Shown here one piece after another: positions 49,201 through 59,872 of a stretch of DNA of 64,000 nt. The notes beneath the pieces are model-generated. The model was not told the origin of the DNA, did not search any database, and was given only the letters and a program-made list of their open reading frames with translations. Source of the stretch: Agmasoma carcini (nom. nud.). Lineage: Eukaryota > Microsporidia > Thelohaniidae. Position numbers and translations under genes: made by a program. The DNA is taken from assembly GCA_029232285.1 (NCBI GenBank), contig JAOXFI010000017.1:1-64000 (forward strand). Direction: 5' to 3'. How positions within the stretch are numbered: position 1 is the stretch's first letter; each line of letters starts with the position of its first letter.

Positions 49201-49450
49201 TGACTAAACTTGATCTAAACTGACTTAGTCTGACCTAATGTGACCTAATGTGACCTAATGTGACCTAATGTGACAAAATGTGACCTAATGTGACCTAATG
49301 TGACCTAATGTGACCTAATGTGATCTAATGTGACCTAATGTGATCTAATGTGATCTAATGTGACCTTATGTGACCTTATGTGACCTTATGTGACCTTATG
49401 TGACCTTATGTGACCTTATGTGACCTAATGTGACCTAATCTGATCTAAAC
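49201..49450. repeat. 10-bp minisatellite, about 25 copies, upstream of separase
   Basis: The unit is TGACCTAATG with an exact 10-bp period. Variants occur in blocks: mostly TGACCTAATG first, several TGATCTAATG, then six TGACCTTATG, then the consensus again. It ends about 50 bp before the separase ATG. Confidence 0.97.
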
Positions 49451-49498
49451 TAACCAAATATAAAATTTTTATTTTTTTCCAGTAAAAAACTTTCTTTT

Positions 49499-51520
49499 AT
49501 GTATTATTCAGAAACTGACCAGAAGAACATATTAAGCAAGTTAGATATAAAAACTAAGAATTATCCTTCGAAAAGAACAATTATGTCCAAGTTAAAGTAT
49601 GCCATACCAATTTTAAATGATAATGAAGCATCTACTCCATTTTTAGTAGAAATAGTTAAAATATTAAAAAAATATTGCAAAGATAAAATACTTGATAAAT
49701 ATTTGTTAAAAATTTGTAATAGAGAATTCAATGTTGAAGCAATCGAACTTTTAAATAGAGAAGATATTGAAATAGAAGTTGGTTTATGCATTTTGAACTA
49801 TAAAAAATTTGGAATTTTTGATGAAAATATTTTATTAAAAATTGATAAATGTGATTCTAGTTTAAGAGAATATGCTTATAAAGTATTTAAGAATGAAATA
49901 GTGCTTAAAACTGATAATCATGAGTCATATGATGCTGAAAATAGTAAAATAATAGAGGAATGGTTATTATTAGATGATAATAGTATAGCTTATAATAGAA
50001 AATATGATCAATCACTTGATAGTAGTAAAAATGATGGTCAAATAGATAATATTAAATATAATGATGGTCAAATAGATAATAATCAATCAAATTATAATAA
50101 TAAAAATATTGATAATAATCAATCAAATGATAATAATAAAAATATTGATAATAATCAATCAAATGATAATATCAAACAGAATAGCTCATATAAGAAAATA
50201 CATCACCTAATAAGAAATAATAAACTTAAAGAAGCACTAAAACTATGTCTTAATAAAGAATTAACATTATATACAATCAATATTCTAATAATCATACATT
50301 TACTAAGATGTGAATACTTTGAAGCTATGTATTACATAAACAGAGGGTTCGATTCCTGCATAAAGGAACATTTTATGTATTTAAAAGATAATGTAAATGA
50401 AGATAACCTTGATGAATGCTTTAAGTTTATGCAATGCTATGACAATACAATTATTTCACTTAAAGCTTATTTAAGAGATGTATCAACAATAGAAGATCTA
50501 ATTTCTAAAGATCTATCAAAAATTGATCAAATATTTGAAAATAAGCTTATTTTAAACAAAATAATTGAAGGCGACTTCATAAGAATTCTTAAATTATTTA
50601 AAAATATCAAAAATATTAAAAAATTTAAAAAAATAATTGAAAATCATAAAAATCATGATTTTATTTATATTTATGAATATAATGATAAATTATGCATAAA
50701 TGATTTCAAAGAATTAAAAATTATTGATATTGACTGGATTGAAATAAAAAATAATTTTTTAGATTTACAAAAGAGAAATAAAGAAATGTTGAAAAAAAAT
50801 TTAAATAAAAACGAATGGTGGACAACAAGAATTGATGAAGATAAAAAGTTAAAAAAAATATTAGAAAATTTTAACAAAAAAATTTATAAATACAAAAAAG
50901 TTATTCTTTTTGTTGATGAAACAACAATTTTTTTTCCTTTTGATATTCTTTTTGATGAGTGCTATAGGACTTTGTACTTTGAGGATTTACTAGGAAAAGA
51001 TTATCAATTATCAAATGCCTTTTATTTAATTGATGCTGAAAATAACCTTGAAAAAACAAGGCAAAGAATTGGTGAATTTTTAGATAAAAGTGAAATATCA
51101 AAAATTTACATATCAGGAGTTAAGGGAAGGGCTTTAACTAAGGAGGAATGTGAAAGTTTGGACGAAAAGGAAGTTTTTATGTATTTTGGACATGGTTCAG
51201 GTAAGAAATTCTTTGTTTTAAGGGATTTTAATCCTTCAATTGTTTTTCTTTTTGGGTGTTCATCAGTAAAATTATTAACTAAAAATAATTTTTTATGCAA
51301 TGGAAAGTTAGTTAGACATCTTCAATTCCAAAGACAAGTGGTTGGTTGTTTATGGGATGTCACAGATAAAGATATTGACAAGTTTTCAATTACTTTTCTG
51401 GAAAATTTTTATAAAGGAATTTCTATTGGCAAGTCAATAAGTTTAGCTAGAAATTCTTGTAAGTTAAAATATTTGAACGCAGCTGCATGTGTTGTTTATG
51501 GTTGTAAAATGTTTGAATAG
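49499..51520 (+). CDS. ESP1: separase (Esp1), 673 aa
   Basis: The caspase-like protease that cleaves cohesin at anaphase. The C-terminal catalytic domain is intact: VDETTIFFPFDILF, the catalytic His H565 in YFGHGSGKKF, and the catalytic Cys C587 in FLFGCSSVKL. VVGCLWDVTDKDIDKFS and IGKSISLARNSCKLKYLNAAACVVYG follow. The N-terminal part is helical but very short; yeast Esp1 exceeds 1600 residues. An Asn/Asp-rich stretch (about 178-225) with repeated DNNQSND and NIDNNQ units splits it. The start lies 50 bp after a 10-bp minisatellite, and an AAAATTTTTATTTT string precedes the ATG. Confidence 0.92.
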   Translation: MYYSETDQKNILSKLDIKTKNYPSKRTIMSKLKYAIPILNDNEASTPFLVEIVKILKKYCKDKILDKYLLKICNREFNVEAIELLNREDIEIEVGLCILNYKKFGIFDENILLKIDKCDSSLREYAYKVFKNEIVLKTDNHESYDAENSKIIEEWLLLDDNSIAYNRKYDQSLDSSKNDGQIDNIKYNDGQIDNNQSNYNNKNIDNNQSNDNNKNIDNNQSNDNIKQNSSYKKIHHLIRNNKLKEALKLCLNKELTLYTINILIIIHLLRCEYFEAMYYINRGFDSCIKEHFMYLKDNVNEDNLDECFKFMQCYDNTIISLKAYLRDVSTIEDLISKDLSKIDQIFENKLILNKIIEGDFIRILKLFKNIKNIKKFKKIIENHKNHDFIYIYEYNDKLCINDFKELKIIDIDWIEIKNNFLDLQKRNKEMLKKNLNKNEWWTTRIDEDKKLKKILENFNKKIYKYKKVILFVDETTIFFPFDILFDECYRTLYFEDLLGKDYQLSNAFYLIDAENNLEKTRQRIGEFLDKSEISKIYISGVKGRALTKEECESLDEKEVFMYFGHGSGKKFFVLRDFNPSIVFLFGCSSVKLLTKNNFLCNGKLVRHLQFQRQVVGCLWDVTDKDIDKFSITFLENFYKGISIGKSISLARNSCKLKYLNAAACVVYGCKMFE

Positions 51521-51534
51521 TTTTTGTAATAATA

Positions 51535-51720
51535 GCTTAATCATATGTTGCTTAATCATTAATAGTCTAACCAATAGCTTAATCATTAATAGTCTAACCA
51601 ATAGCTTAATCATATGTTGCTTAATCATTAATAGTCTAACCAATAGCTTAATCATATGTTGCTTAATCATTAATAGTCTAACCAATAGCTTATTCATATA
51701 TTGCTTAATCACCAATAACC
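51535..51720. repeat. 42-bp tandem repeat between separase and ELP3
   Basis: Units of 42 bp combine AATAGCTTAATCATATGTTG and CTTAATCATTAATAGTCTAACC. Shorter copies omit the first half. Nearly four copies are present, ending about 60 bp before the ELP3 ATG. Confidence 0.92.
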
Positions 51721-51778
51721 TCAATTTATAACTAAATTTCACAAAAATAATTTGAAAATCTTTCAATAAATTTTTACC

Positions 51779-53440
51779 ATGTCAAATCTTATTTTAGTAT
51801 GTTCAGAAATAGCTGACAAAATTATTGAACTACACAAACTAAACTCAAAGATCAACGTCACTAAAATTACTAGAGATGTTTGTAAAAAATATAAACTTGA
51901 GGTATTTCCAAGAATGGTTGACATTATCAGTTGCATACCAAACGAATACACTGCACTCATCTCACAACTAAAAGTTAAACCTGTACGAACAGCCTCAGGA
52001 GTTGCAGTAGTAGCTGTCATGTGCAAACCCCACAGATGTCCACACATAGCACTCACTGGAAACATATGCGTCTACTGTCCAGGTGGTCCAGACTCATCAT
52101 TTGAATATTCAACCCAAAGCTACACAGGATACGAACCCACTAGCATGCGTGCCATAAGAGCTAGGTACGACCCTTTCGAACAATCAAGAGAAAGACTAAA
52201 ACAACTTAAATCTCTCGGTCACTCCACAGATAAGGTAGAATACATAATCATGGGTGGTACCTTCATGTCTCTTCCTGATACCTACAAAAATGACTTTATA
52301 ACAAAATTACATGACGCCCTCTCAGGCCACAACTCAAGCTCACTTGATGAAGCTATTTTGTTCTCAGCAGAAGGAAAGCAAAAATGTGTTGGTATTACAA
52401 TAGAAACAAGGCCAGAACACTGTTTTAAGCCACATATCGATAGAATGTTGAAGTATGGCTGTACAAGAATAGAAATCGGTGTTCAAAGCGTATATGAAGA
52501 CGTAGCCTTAGATACAAACAGAGGCCACACCGTAGAAGCAGTATGCGAAGCCTTTTGTCTAGCCAAAGATGCAGGATACAAAATAGTGGCTCATATGATG
52601 CCTAACCTTCCTAATGTTGATAGAAAAAGAGATGATGCACAATTTAATGAATATTTTGACAATCCAAAGTATAGAAGCGATGGTCTAAAAATATACCCCA
52701 CGTTAGTCATTAAGGATACTGGTCTTTATGAAATGTGGAAGACGAATAGATATAGAAGTTACTCTCCTGATGAGCTAATTGATTTCTTAGCAGGTATTTT
52801 ATCATATATACCACCTTGGACTAGAGTTTATAGGGTTCAAAGAGACATTCCTATGACCTTAGTGTCATCTGGTGTTGAAAATGGTAATGTTAGAGAATTG
52901 GCACTATCAAGGATGAAAGATCTAGGGACTAGGTGTAGAGATGTAAGAACGAGAGAGGTAGGTATAAAAAACATTCATCATGATGTTCTGCCTGATGAAA
53001 TTGAGTTTGTAAGAAGAGATTACGTTGCCAGTGATGGTTGGGAATCTTTTATTTCATATGAAGATATCAGACAGGATATTTTGATAGGGCTTCTTAGACT
53101 TAGAAAATGTTCTGATAAAACTTATAGATCAGAACTTAAATCTTGTAATAATTGTAGTGTTAAAGATACGGATACTACAGATCAAAGAGTATTTAATGAT
53201 AATGCAAGTATCATACGTGAACTTCATGTCTATGGGTCTGCAGTTCCAATTGAACATAAGGATGCTTCTAGATTTCAACATAAAGGCTTTGGAGGGATGC
53301 TTATTAATGAGGCTGAGCGTATTGCAAAATATGAACATTGTTCTTCTAAACTGGCAATTATTTCGGGTGTAGGTACTAGAAAGTACTATGAGAGGTATGG
53401 ATATCACTTGGAGGGCCCTTATATGGTAAAATATCTTTAA
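51779..53440 (+). CDS. ELP3: Elongator catalytic subunit Elp3, 553 aa
   Basis: The radical-SAM/acetyltransferase that starts cm5U modification at tRNA wobble uridines. The N-terminal tRNA-binding part precedes the iron-sulphur cysteines C87, C97 and C100 ([20 protein letters not shown]). The SAM domain continues through [28 protein letters not shown] and ETRPEHC. The C-terminal GNAT domain carries [14 protein letters not shown] and [24 protein letters not shown]. The length equals yeast Elp3, so this is one of the least reduced proteins here. An AAATTTTTACC string abuts the ATG. Confidence 0.97.
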   Translation: MSNLILVCSEIADKIIELHKLNSKINVTKITRDVCKKYKLEVFPRMVDIISCIPNEYTALISQLKVKPVRTASGVAVVAVMCKPHRCPHIALTGNICVYCPGGPDSSFEYSTQSYTGYEPTSMRAIRARYDPFEQSRERLKQLKSLGHSTDKVEYIIMGGTFMSLPDTYKNDFITKLHDALSGHNSSSLDEAILFSAEGKQKCVGITIETRPEHCFKPHIDRMLKYGCTRIEIGVQSVYEDVALDTNRGHTVEAVCEAFCLAKDAGYKIVAHMMPNLPNVDRKRDDAQFNEYFDNPKYRSDGLKIYPTLVIKDTGLYEMWKTNRYRSYSPDELIDFLAGILSYIPPWTRVYRVQRDIPMTLVSSGVENGNVRELALSRMKDLGTRCRDVRTREVGIKNIHHDVLPDEIEFVRRDYVASDGWESFISYEDIRQDILIGLLRLRKCSDKTYRSELKSCNNCSVKDTDTTDQRVFNDNASIIRELHVYGSAVPIEHKDASRFQHKGFGGMLINEAERIAKYEHCSSKLAIISGVGTRKYYERYGYHLEGPYMVKYL

Positions 53441-53907
53441 ATGTTTAATTCTTTATTTAGACCTTTATATGAAATAAAAATTTAATTTGAGATCAGTTAA
53501 TCACTTTATTACTTATTAGGTTAATAAATTAATCAAAAATTATTTTTTTAGATTGAATAGATTCAACACAAATAAAATATTTCAAATTAAAGCTACAACA
53601 TATAAATGAATGTTAATAATCATTAAAAATATAATTAAATTATAATATCAATACATGTTCTTAATAGTTGATTAATGTTATATTATCCCTTTTAAATGTG
53701 TTATATCAACTTAAGACTATTTTTAATGAATTATTTCTATCTTTATATCCATAATACACGTCTTTTACCCTTTATTATCATATTTAAATATTATAACCTT
53801 TTAATATAAGCGACCATCATATAAAAATAAATTTTGAGATAAAGAAAAACAAATTTTATTATTTCATCAAAACTATACAATCAACACCACTTTAAATTAT
53901 TATTTTA
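53441..53907. other. AT-rich intergenic DNA between convergent genes
   Basis: No gene, RNA or repeat was recognised. Confidence 0.5.
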
Positions 53908-55428
53908 TTAGTAATTTCTGTATCCACCGCGATGATTATCGGATCCATTGGAACGTCGATAGCCTCCTTGTCTATCATCCCCTCTGTATCTAGAACGATT
54001 ATTTCCTTGCCTATAGCCACTATTGCTCTCAGAAAGAGTCATCAACTCAGAAGGAACACTCTGTTTCGATTCTTGCAAAATATTAATAAGTTTTTTAGCT
54101 GAAGAAGAGTCTCCATTAGTAAAGAACGTTATAGCCTCACCACAATCTGAAGATCCTCTTGCAGTACGTCCAATCCTATGAACATAATCTTCAATTTGAC
54201 CAGGGAAGTCAAAATTAATAACCATCTTAACATCCTTGACATCTAAACCCCTAGCAGCAACATCAGTAGCAATCAAAATATTCTTATATCCATTTTTAAA
54301 TGAATTAATAATCTCTTCTCTCATATTCTGTCTCTTCTTACCATGAATTGCAACTGCCTTATATCTTTTATCTAACAAATGATGCTCAATATCATCACAT
54401 GTAACTATTTTATTACAGAAGATAATAACCTTCTCATTACTTATAGAAGAAAGTCTAAACATAAGTCTAGTCTTCTTGTCACGCCAATCAACAATTTCAA
54501 TTTCTTGATTGATCTTACTATTAGCTTTAAGTTCATCACAGCCGATATTCACTTGAATATAATCCTTCATATAATTATTAGCTAATGATCTTACTTCCTT
54601 AGGCCAGGTGGCAGACCACATAAGAGTTTGTCTTTCAGAATTAGTTTTAGGAATTATTTTGTTTAATTGCGGTTCGAATCCCATATCTAACATTCTATCA
54701 GCTTCATCTAGAACAAGGAATGAAACCCTATTAAGTGGACAATATCCTTGTTCGTGTAGATCAATAAGTCTACCAGGAGTAGCAATAAGTATTTCAACAC
54801 CTCTCTTTAGTGATCTCTTTTGTGGATTGATAGAAGCACCATCACCACCGTACACAGAGAAAGTTCTAAGTCCAAAAATAGGAGCATATTCTGAAGCAAC
54901 TTCTTCAATCTGCTTACAGAGTTCTCTTGTTGGTGCCAACACTAAGACGATGGGGCCATCATCTTTTCTTAGTGGAATTTGATTTTTAGCATGTATAAGT
55001 GCTGGTAACATAAAAGATATTGTTTTACCAGAACCGGTTTGAGCTATACCGACCATATCTCTTCCTGATAAAGCCATAGGCCATCCTTGTGCTTGTATTG
55101 GTGTTGGAGAGGTATATCCGTTTTTACTGAAGTAATTGAGTACGTCTTGTGGGAATCCTAGTGATTCAAAATCTCTTACTGGTAAGTTAATGTCGTTGCC
55201 ATTGAGACGCATTTCGGCAGATTTTCTTAGTTCTTGAGCCTCTTCTTTAGTCATAGTTTTAGTTGGTTGATAAAAATTCTTTTTAAATGTGACTGGTTCA
55301 TTTTGAGTGTTACTAAGTGGATCAATGTCATCATTTTGATAACCACCTCTTCTACCGCCTCTATAGCTGTCTCTGTCATTATTTCGGCTTCTATTTCGAT
55401 CACCGCCATTGTTATATCTCGAATACAT
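53908..55428 (-). CDS. DBP2: DEAD-box RNA helicase Dbp2/DDX5-like, 506 aa
   Basis: An RNA helicase of the Dbp2/p68 group. An Arg/Gly/Asn-rich N-terminus (YRGGRRGGY) precedes the GFPQDVLNYFSKNGYTSPTPIQAQGWP Q-motif region. Motif I AQTGSGKT is at 129-136. PTRELCKQIEEVA, ATPGRLIDL, VLDEADRML, SATWPKEV, DVAARGLDV and HRIGRTARG follow. The C-terminus is again RG-rich (RSRYRGDDRQGGYRR). DFPGQIEDYVHRIGR is typical of Dbp2. Length is close to yeast Dbp2. Two AAATTTT strings precede the ATG. Confidence 0.93.
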   Translation of the reverse strand: MYSRYNNGGDRNRSRNNDRDSYRGGRRGGYQNDDIDPLSNTQNEPVTFKKNFYQPTKTMTKEEAQELRKSAEMRLNGNDINLPVRDFESLGFPQDVLNYFSKNGYTSPTPIQAQGWPMALSGRDMVGIAQTGSGKTISFMLPALIHAKNQIPLRKDDGPIVLVLAPTRELCKQIEEVASEYAPIFGLRTFSVYGGDGASINPQKRSLKRGVEILIATPGRLIDLHEQGYCPLNRVSFLVLDEADRMLDMGFEPQLNKIIPKTNSERQTLMWSATWPKEVRSLANNYMKDYIQVNIGCDELKANSKINQEIEIVDWRDKKTRLMFRLSSISNEKVIIFCNKIVTCDDIEHHLLDKRYKAVAIHGKKRQNMREEIINSFKNGYKNILIATDVAARGLDVKDVKMVINFDFPGQIEDYVHRIGRTARGSSDCGEAITFFTNGDSSSAKKLINILQESKQSVPSELMTLSESNSGYRQGNNRSRYRGDDRQGGYRRSNGSDNHRGGYRNY

Positions 55429-56230
55429 GGGATAGAAATTTTATAAAATTTTTATATCAAAGTAAAAAATTTTAAAATTTATTATATTGTTATTAAATGA
55501 AAAATTAAGCTTTTTAGTTATAAAAACATCTTATGAGTGAAATATATTATTTAAATGTAATTATATATTAGTTAGATGGTTATTTATAAATATAAAAGGA
55601 GTAAATAAGATTTAATTATAATTAATTAAAATATTTATTGATCAAATATAATAATTAATCTTGATATTATAAAATATTAATATAAGTCAATTATATCACT
55701 ATTTTAATATATTTATCAATTTTTGAATGTTACACTTTTTTTCCATATAATAGAAAAAATGTGCCAAATATTGAAATATTTAGAAATACTCAATATAGTT
55801 AAAAACGGCATGATATGACTGTTTTTAGCTATAAATTTTGCAATAATTGATATTACACTGTTAATATGGTTAATAATAACCATAAGATCATATGTTGAAC
55901 GATATAAAAGACACAATATGATATATATCAATATTGTAACAATAAAGCTATTAGAAGCTTTAATGCATTCTTTATCATGTTTCTTAAACTAAATATTTAT
56001 TATTTTATAAGCAGATGAATAAGTGATAAATCTGCCTTCAATGCTTATCGTACGTACAATTGATGCCATGTAAGCTTATATAGCTTAAAAAATATATTGA
56101 TATGATATAAATTTAAATATTCTAACCCTTTGACCATGAAAACAAACAAAAATATTTTTATAATTCGTCTTTTTTATATAACAAACCATCTTTAGCTAAT
56201 TTTATAAATTCTGAAAAAAAATTTGGTCCC
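55429..56230. other. AT-rich divergent intergenic region
   Basis: No supported gene. A minus-strand ORF at 55716-55931 is hydrophobic but lacks a start signal. An AAAAAAAATTTGGTCCC string at the right edge belongs to the next gene. Confidence 0.5.
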
Positions 56231-57037
56231 ATGTACGAAGACATTATTGCTCTGCTATTGGGTAAGAAAGTTAAGCTATCACAAGAAGAAATAGAAGATC
56301 TTGTTGAACTTATCATTAAAGAATTGGGTGTCACTGAAGAATACAACTTGGTTGAGAATAGTAACTTTTTAAACCTGCTTGCTGATTCTGCACTTGGTGA
56401 CTCTAACAGCAATGACTCAAGCATCGTTAGTGAACTATTTAACAATTCTAACTTTGAATTCTTGGACGACGAGCTATTACTGGATGGAGAGCTTGGTGCT
56501 GAGGTTAGGAACAAAATCAATCTCAGAGCTAAAAAGTTTGAAAGAGGGAAATTCAAAAGAATCCTTCCAACAGGTGAAAATCCCAAAGAAATACCTTGTA
56601 AAAGACATAAAACTAATTGTGATGATGTTAAGATTGAACATACCAGCAACATAATCAGTGAAAATTCCTTTGCCAATCCTAAAAATGTAGATAATGTGGA
56701 GCAACCATTGAATATACGTTGTAAGGCCAATATCAGTGATGCTTCAAAACAACAGACAAGTCAAAATGCAATATCTACAACCATAAGCGAGAGCAACACT
56801 GATCTTATGTTAAATCCTTTTCGTGAGCTTGCACCCGTCAAGGAAAGTGATAGTAAGTTTGAAATTGGAGGTGTTAAATCGGTTTTGAACGATAAAGGAA
56901 TGAAAGCAACACTTAACCCTTCTCAATTATTCAAGTCAAGTATTTTAGAATCTACTTCAGACGCTTATCAGTTTGAATTAGGAGAGTTGAATGAAAATCA
57001 TAGCACAGGCCCAGAAACTTTCCACTTTGACTTATAA
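56231..57037 (+). CDS. hypothetical acidic, mostly disordered protein, 268 aa
   Basis: I do not recognise the family. The N-terminus is helical (MYEDIIALLLGKKVKLSQEEIEDLVELIIKELG). An acidic Ser/Asn/Leu stretch follows, then a basic patch (RAKKFERGKFKRILP, about 98-113), then low-complexity polar sequence. The acidic-basic layout would suit a nuclear or nucleolar factor, but that is only inference. The start is well supported by an AAAAAAAATTTGGTCCC string directly before the ATG. The uS15 gene follows 65 bp downstream on the same strand. Confidence 0.7.
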   Translation: MYEDIIALLLGKKVKLSQEEIEDLVELIIKELGVTEEYNLVENSNFLNLLADSALGDSNSNDSSIVSELFNNSNFEFLDDELLLDGELGAEVRNKINLRAKKFERGKFKRILPTGENPKEIPCKRHKTNCDDVKIEHTSNIISENSFANPKNVDNVEQPLNIRCKANISDASKQQTSQNAISTTISESNTDLMLNPFRELAPVKESDSKFEIGGVKSVLNDKGMKATLNPSQLFKSSILESTSDAYQFELGELNENHSTGPETFHFDL

Positions 57038-57102
57038 ATAAATGAAAAATACAAAAATTATTTTATTTTGAGAAATTAAAATTTTTTTAAAAAATTTACC
57101 CA

Positions 57103-57537
57103 ATGGCAAGAATTTATTGTTCATCAAAAGGTCAAAGTATTTCCATAAAACCATTTACTACAACACTTCCAGAAAAGATGGTTGCTCCTGTCAACGATAT
57201 AAAGACAGAAATCATTTCCTTGGCTAAGGCAAATCACACCGCTTCTTCAATCGGTGTAAGACTAAGAGATGTCTACGGAATTGGTAACTCTAAAGATTTA
57301 CTTGGTTGCAAACTTGGTGAATTTATTGCTCAACACATCGGTGCCCCTAAGGTTCCTGAAGATCTTCAGAGCATAATTGATAGTGCTAAGATTTTGGCTA
57401 AGCATATTAACAGTTATACCGCAGACAATGCTGCTAAGTACAGACTCGGATTACAGAAGTCAAAGGCTGGTAGATTGATTAGGTATTATAAAAGAACTGG
57501 AAAGCTTCCTAAGAACTATAAACTCTTAATTAAATAA
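57103..57537 (+). CDS. RPS13: 40S ribosomal protein uS15 (RPS13), 144 aa
   Basis: A small-subunit protein of normal eukaryotic length. Recognisable blocks are IISLAKANHTASSIGVRLRDVYGI, the IGAPKVPEDLQSIIDSAKILAKHI helix, and the rRNA-binding RLGLQKSKAGRLIRYYKRTGKLPKNYK end. The N-terminus is more divergent than usual (RIYCSSKGQSISIKPF in place of RMHxxGKGxSxSxxP). AAATTTTTTT and AAAAAATTTACCC lie upstream of the ATG. Confidence 0.93.
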   Translation: MARIYCSSKGQSISIKPFTTTLPEKMVAPVNDIKTEIISLAKANHTASSIGVRLRDVYGIGNSKDLLGCKLGEFIAQHIGAPKVPEDLQSIIDSAKILAKHINSYTADNAAKYRLGLQKSKAGRLIRYYKRTGKLPKNYKLLIK

Positions 57538-57605
57538 AATATTGGTTTTTCTTTACATTGTCTTGATCAGCTAAAACATTTTTTTGAACTTTTTTATTTA
57601 ATAAT

Positions 57606-59135
57606 TTAGTTTTCGTCGTCCTTCTTTTTGAACATATTTTTGACTTTGTCCCAGAGTGAAGGCTTATCAATTTCAATTTTCTCGATTGTGCTATTCTTTG
57701 ATATTTTAACATTGTCAATCATATTGATTAGATCTTTGTTCTCGGAAATTGTTTTGTGTATTTTCTGGGCCCCAGATGGTGGTATTTCGGTAGTAATTGA
57801 TACATCAGGTGTATATAACTTCATCTCTTCATTAATAGCATCTTTTTCTTTCGCCATTTCAAAATCAAGATCACCCTCATCCGAAACACCTATTGCTTGA
57901 CAATCGACCGTGCTTTCTTCATCTTCAAATTCATCAATACACTCTCTCTCTGCTCTCATAACCGCAATCTTGGCAGCCATATTATCTGTTCCTTCAATCT
58001 GTTCATCTAGTTTTAATTCTTTAAATAAAACTGTTGCAAACTCGTAAAGCTTTTCGGAAAGAAATGGAAAACTCCAACTTATACCATCTAGATAACCAGG
58101 AAGTACGTATGGGTGATCTTCAGCATCAAATGTATAGCATATCATCTTTTCATTATCGTATTCAGCAATAGCTCCTAAATTGTTATATACATCACAATAA
58201 TTTGGGCAAGAAAAGATGGTGGTGACAGTGGGAAACTTGTTATATTCTTTATATGTTCTGTATCCCTTCTCTTGAACCTCGTGAGCACGTATGATGCCTT
58301 TCAATTTATTATTTTCAAGAAACTCTATAACATTTTGAAAGTTATATTTATAAGAACACCTTCTTTCTTGATTTCTGGACCAACTATGGCCCTTTTCATA
58401 ATTTGCATTAGGATCAGACCACAATATATCACACATAGGTCCTGTGTATGGTACCTCTACCTTTCGGTTAATGTCTTCTATCTGCTCAAGGTATTTTATA
58501 TCTTTTGAAATACCACCGTGACTACAATAAAGCTTGGATTGAATCACACCTACCAATGGCAAGTACATGAATGATTCTACGAAGGCTTGATATATTTCAT
58601 CATCGTATTTATGAATACATTCAGCTTTAAAACTAAAATATTGTGTCATTCGTTCACTTTCATGGTTTCCTCTTAAAATATAAATATTGTTAGGGAAGTG
58701 ACACTTAAGGGTCATTAGATAAATATAACTTTCTATACCAAATGCGCCTCTATCTACATAGTCGCCCAGAAATATCAATGTGTCCTTTGAAAGATCAAAG
58801 CTATTTAAAATACCGAGTAAATCATAAAACTGACCATGTATATCACCAACTATGTTGCATTTCTTGTCTATCCTAACAACGTTATTTTCTTTATCAAGAA
58901 TTTTTTTTGAATCGCTTAAGATTTTAAGTATTTGATTTCTTGATAGTTTACCTTCATTGAAGAGATGTGTCTTAACTATCCTATAATCAACTATATCATT
59001 TTTCTGGTCGAGTATGGCCATATCCGGGATTATATGGCAAGCAACTGATCTTACTTCTGGATATGTTCTTTGTTTGGTGATATCTTCGCATATAAAATTG
59101 TCTGTAGGTTTCTTATTTAAAGTTTTTGTCTCCAT
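57606..59135 (-). CDS. CNA1: calcineurin A (PP2B catalytic subunit), 509 aa
   Basis: A calcium/calmodulin-regulated Ser/Thr phosphatase. Metal-site motifs are GDIHG (97-101), GDYVDRG (124-130) and RGNHE (155-159). ERMTQYFSFKAEC, GPMCDILWSDP, RAHEVQEKGYR and IFSCPNYCDVYNNLGAIAEY follow. These are closer to PP2B than PP1 or PP2A. After the core, SWSFPFLSEKLYEFATVLFKEL fits the calcineurin-B-binding helix. The calmodulin-binding and autoinhibitory segments are not obvious; the tail is acidic and ends in a basic KNMFKKKDDEN. Unusually, a CCCC and a TATA-like run, not AAAATTTTT, lie upstream of the ATG. Confidence 0.87.
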   Translation of the reverse strand: METKTLNKKPTDNFICEDITKQRTYPEVRSVACHIIPDMAILDQKNDIVDYRIVKTHLFNEGKLSRNQILKILSDSKKILDKENNVVRIDKKCNIVGDIHGQFYDLLGILNSFDLSKDTLIFLGDYVDRGAFGIESYIYLMTLKCHFPNNIYILRGNHESERMTQYFSFKAECIHKYDDEIYQAFVESFMYLPLVGVIQSKLYCSHGGISKDIKYLEQIEDINRKVEVPYTGPMCDILWSDPNANYEKGHSWSRNQERRCSYKYNFQNVIEFLENNKLKGIIRAHEVQEKGYRTYKEYNKFPTVTTIFSCPNYCDVYNNLGAIAEYDNEKMICYTFDAEDHPYVLPGYLDGISWSFPFLSEKLYEFATVLFKELKLDEQIEGTDNMAAKIAVMRAERECIDEFEDEESTVDCQAIGVSDEGDLDFEMAKEKDAINEEMKLYTPDVSITTEIPPSGAQKIHKTISENKDLINMIDNVKISKNSTIEKIEIDKPSLWDKVKNMFKKKDDEN

Positions 59136-59565
59136 AGATGGATATTATCTAAACATCTATTTAAAAGGATTAAGGGGTATAAAAAATCCTTAATGATATG
59201 CTTTATTTTGATTAATTTTTCATAGGACCAAAAATAAAAAATATATTTTGTGATTAGATATTAAAATATATATATATTATGAAGTATAACTAATACCTAA
59301 GGGTTATAACGTATAAATTGTATGTATAATAGAGTTTAACATCAAGTTCTATATTTATAGAAATATTATAATTTCATTATCAAAAACTACATTTATTAAA
59401 ATTGTAGTTGTGATTACGTTCTAAATCAAATATACTGTACCAAATATTATAAATATCTTAGAACAATCATGTTATATATTAAACTAAATAGTAATTATAC
59501 AACAATGTTCCATGTTGATAGTCATTGTCAATATCTTGCTTTTATACAAAAATATAAAAAAAATT
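59136..59565. other. AT-rich intergenic DNA
   Basis: Divergent spacer between calcineurin A and the small helical gene. Nothing else was recognised. Confidence 0.5.
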
Positions 59566-59844
59566 ATGTTGACATTAGATTTACTTAAAACGGCATTTGA
59601 TTCTAAAAATGATGTTGAAATACTCGGTGAGTTCACTAATCTCTTCCAAAGTATAATGAATATGCCTATAATGTCCCAAGATAAAATTGCAGACCAAGAA
59701 GAGCTAAAATCAAGGATAACAACACAGAAGATGGTATATGATAAGCTAAAGCATGTAAATGACCTTCTAAAGGACAAAAGCTCTAACGCCGACCCTCAGG
59801 TGATAATGAATGAGCTTGAAAATGTCATATCTGCATTAAATTAG
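59566..59844 (+). CDS. small helical protein, 92 aa
   Basis: Two or three helices with heptad character (ILGEFTNLFQSIMN, LKSRITTQKMVYDKLKHVNDLLKDK, PQVIMNELENVISAL). The family is not recognised; the size and pattern would fit a coiled-coil subunit of a larger complex. The frame opens 18 codons earlier at 59512, but that extension is hydrophobic and lacks a signal. An AAAAAAAATT string directly precedes the ATG at 59566. The beta'-COP gene starts 42 bp downstream on the same strand. Confidence 0.6.
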   Translation: MLTLDLLKTAFDSKNDVEILGEFTNLFQSIMNMPIMSQDKIADQEELKSRITTQKMVYDKLKHVNDLLKDKSSNADPQVIMNELENVISALN

Positions 59845-59872
59845 TCTTAACACTTTTATTTTAGTCTTTTGT

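Noticed and set aside
51464..51766. Repetitive ORFs on both strands across the 42-bp array
   Set aside because: They are open only because the 42-bp period is a multiple of three; Leu/Ile-rich repeats with no start signal.
55716..55931. Hydrophobic 71-codon minus-strand ORF
   Set aside because: AT-rich chance ORF; no AAAATTTTT signal and no recognisable features.
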